Below, piece by piece: positions 63,440 to 64,000 of a DNA stretch of 64,000 nucleotides (position 1 is the first letter of the stretch; every line of letters begins with the position of its first letter). The stretch is from assembly GCA_965153455.1 (NCBI GenBank), contig OZ234493.1:6014001-6078000 (forward strand). The letters are read 5' to 3'. The notes under the pieces are model-generated. The model saw nothing but the letters and a program-made list of their open reading frames with translations, was not told where the DNA came from and ran no database searches. The position numbers and the translations under genes are program-made. The DNA comes from Sphagnum compactum. Lineage: Eukaryota > Bryophyta > Sphagnopsida > Sphagnales.

Positions 63440-64000
63440 ACATTTTTCTCCCCTATCTTGATTCCGATCAACTTCATCATTTGTTGTGTTGGCTTCACTT
63501 CCTTCATCATTGACTAGCTATGTAGTGTATATTTGTGAAGGTTGAGTCTTGCTATCCATTGCTTTGGGATTGAAAGGCCATATATAAATGGCCCTAAATA
63601 TAGACTAGGTTTTTTTGGTTAGTGATTGCTCCAAAACTTGATCTACCCACCCAACCAATGTTATTTTATCTAGTTCCATATGATTGTTTCTAGACATGGC
63701 TAAATCTTTAACCTTTCTGAATGTTGTTTTGAATGGCTTGAAATAAGATACATGGAGAGCATGTGATGCGTGGGATTGTAGGGTGATCATGTTTAAGCCC
63801 ATTTCTTGTGCTTGTGATATTGCTTTTAAGGTAACATGATTGCCATGCCCATCTAGAATTAGCAAGTGTCTATTGTTGAAGAAAACTCCACCTATAACAA
63901 ATTTCTTAAAAAGAAAGAGGAACTCCTTGAACAAGAAAGAAGTCATCCAAGCTTTTTTGCATTGCCATGCAAGTCCATGGTTTGTAGAGTTTATTGTAGT
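63440..64000 (-). pseudogene. Pogo/Tigger-like DDE_1 transposase relic, cut by window edge
   Basis: The minus-strand frame 63946-63605 reads NRHLLILDGHGNHVTLKAIS, AQEMGLNMITLQSHASHAL, FKPFKTTFRKVKD and NNHMELDKITLVGWVDQVLE. This matches the C-terminal half of CENP-B/jerky/pogo-type DDE_1 transposases; LDGHGNH carries the second catalytic Asp. Upstream to the window edge, HGLAWQCKKAW-like sequence continues the domain. Downstream, after stops, IYIWPFNPKAMDS (about 63580-63545) matches the usual GIWP.NP.AM segment. The first part of the gene lies beyond 64000. In-frame stops and an apparent short deletion before VSYFKPF show it is a relic here. Confidence 0.8.

Overview
This is a nuclear window from a land plant. 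The evidence is spliceosomal genes with GT-AG introns, plastid transit peptides, a plant-type family 61 glycosyltransferase, a plastid fibrillin, a plant NUP93, telo-box and CT-rich 5' leaders, and plant-type hAT, CACTA, copia and pogo-like relics. The moderately GC-rich exons in very AT-rich intergenic DNA, and the look of the decayed transposase fragments, make me think of a bryophyte, perhaps a moss. That is an impression, not a proof.

Five genes lie in an island from about 17.5 to 53.3 kb. They are a plastid-lipid-associated protein of the PAP13 type (minus strand, 7 exons), nucleoporin NUP93 (plus, 17 exons), a plastid-targeted AlgH/UPF0301 protein (plus, 4 exons), indole-3-glycerol-phosphate synthase (plus, 9 exons) and a GT61 type II membrane glycosyltransferase (plus, 2 exons). 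I rebuilt every exon chain by hand. All junctions keep frame, and the products are close to the usual family lengths: 344, 865, 367, 433 and 483 residues. The genes are functionally unrelated. Two have plastid roles, one sits at the nuclear pore, one belongs to tryptophan biosynthesis and one to the Golgi.

The flanks (1-17.4 kb, 21.2-28.4 kb and 53.9-64 kb) and the gap at 42.7-44.3 kb are AT-rich and full of broken mobile DNA. They hold two hAT transposase relics, a CACTA relic, a Ty1/copia RNase H relic, an endonuclease (EEP) relic, a pogo/Tigger-like DDE relic cut by the window edge, and several LTR-like starts. Non-coding elements are also present: a 290-bp foldback MITE, a 2-kb element with about 66-bp terminal inverted repeats, a two-copy tRNA-derived SINE family with GGTA/CTA-rich bodies, and a pair of inverted copies of a short element with hairpin ends. 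One of that pair interrupts a repeat whose uninterrupted form lies at 43.9 kb.

I see no clear new multi-gene system. The most unusual structures are the SINE family, the hairpin-ended element with its empty site, and a five-unit, 31-bp tandem array of CCAAT motifs in the promoter region of the AlgH-like gene.
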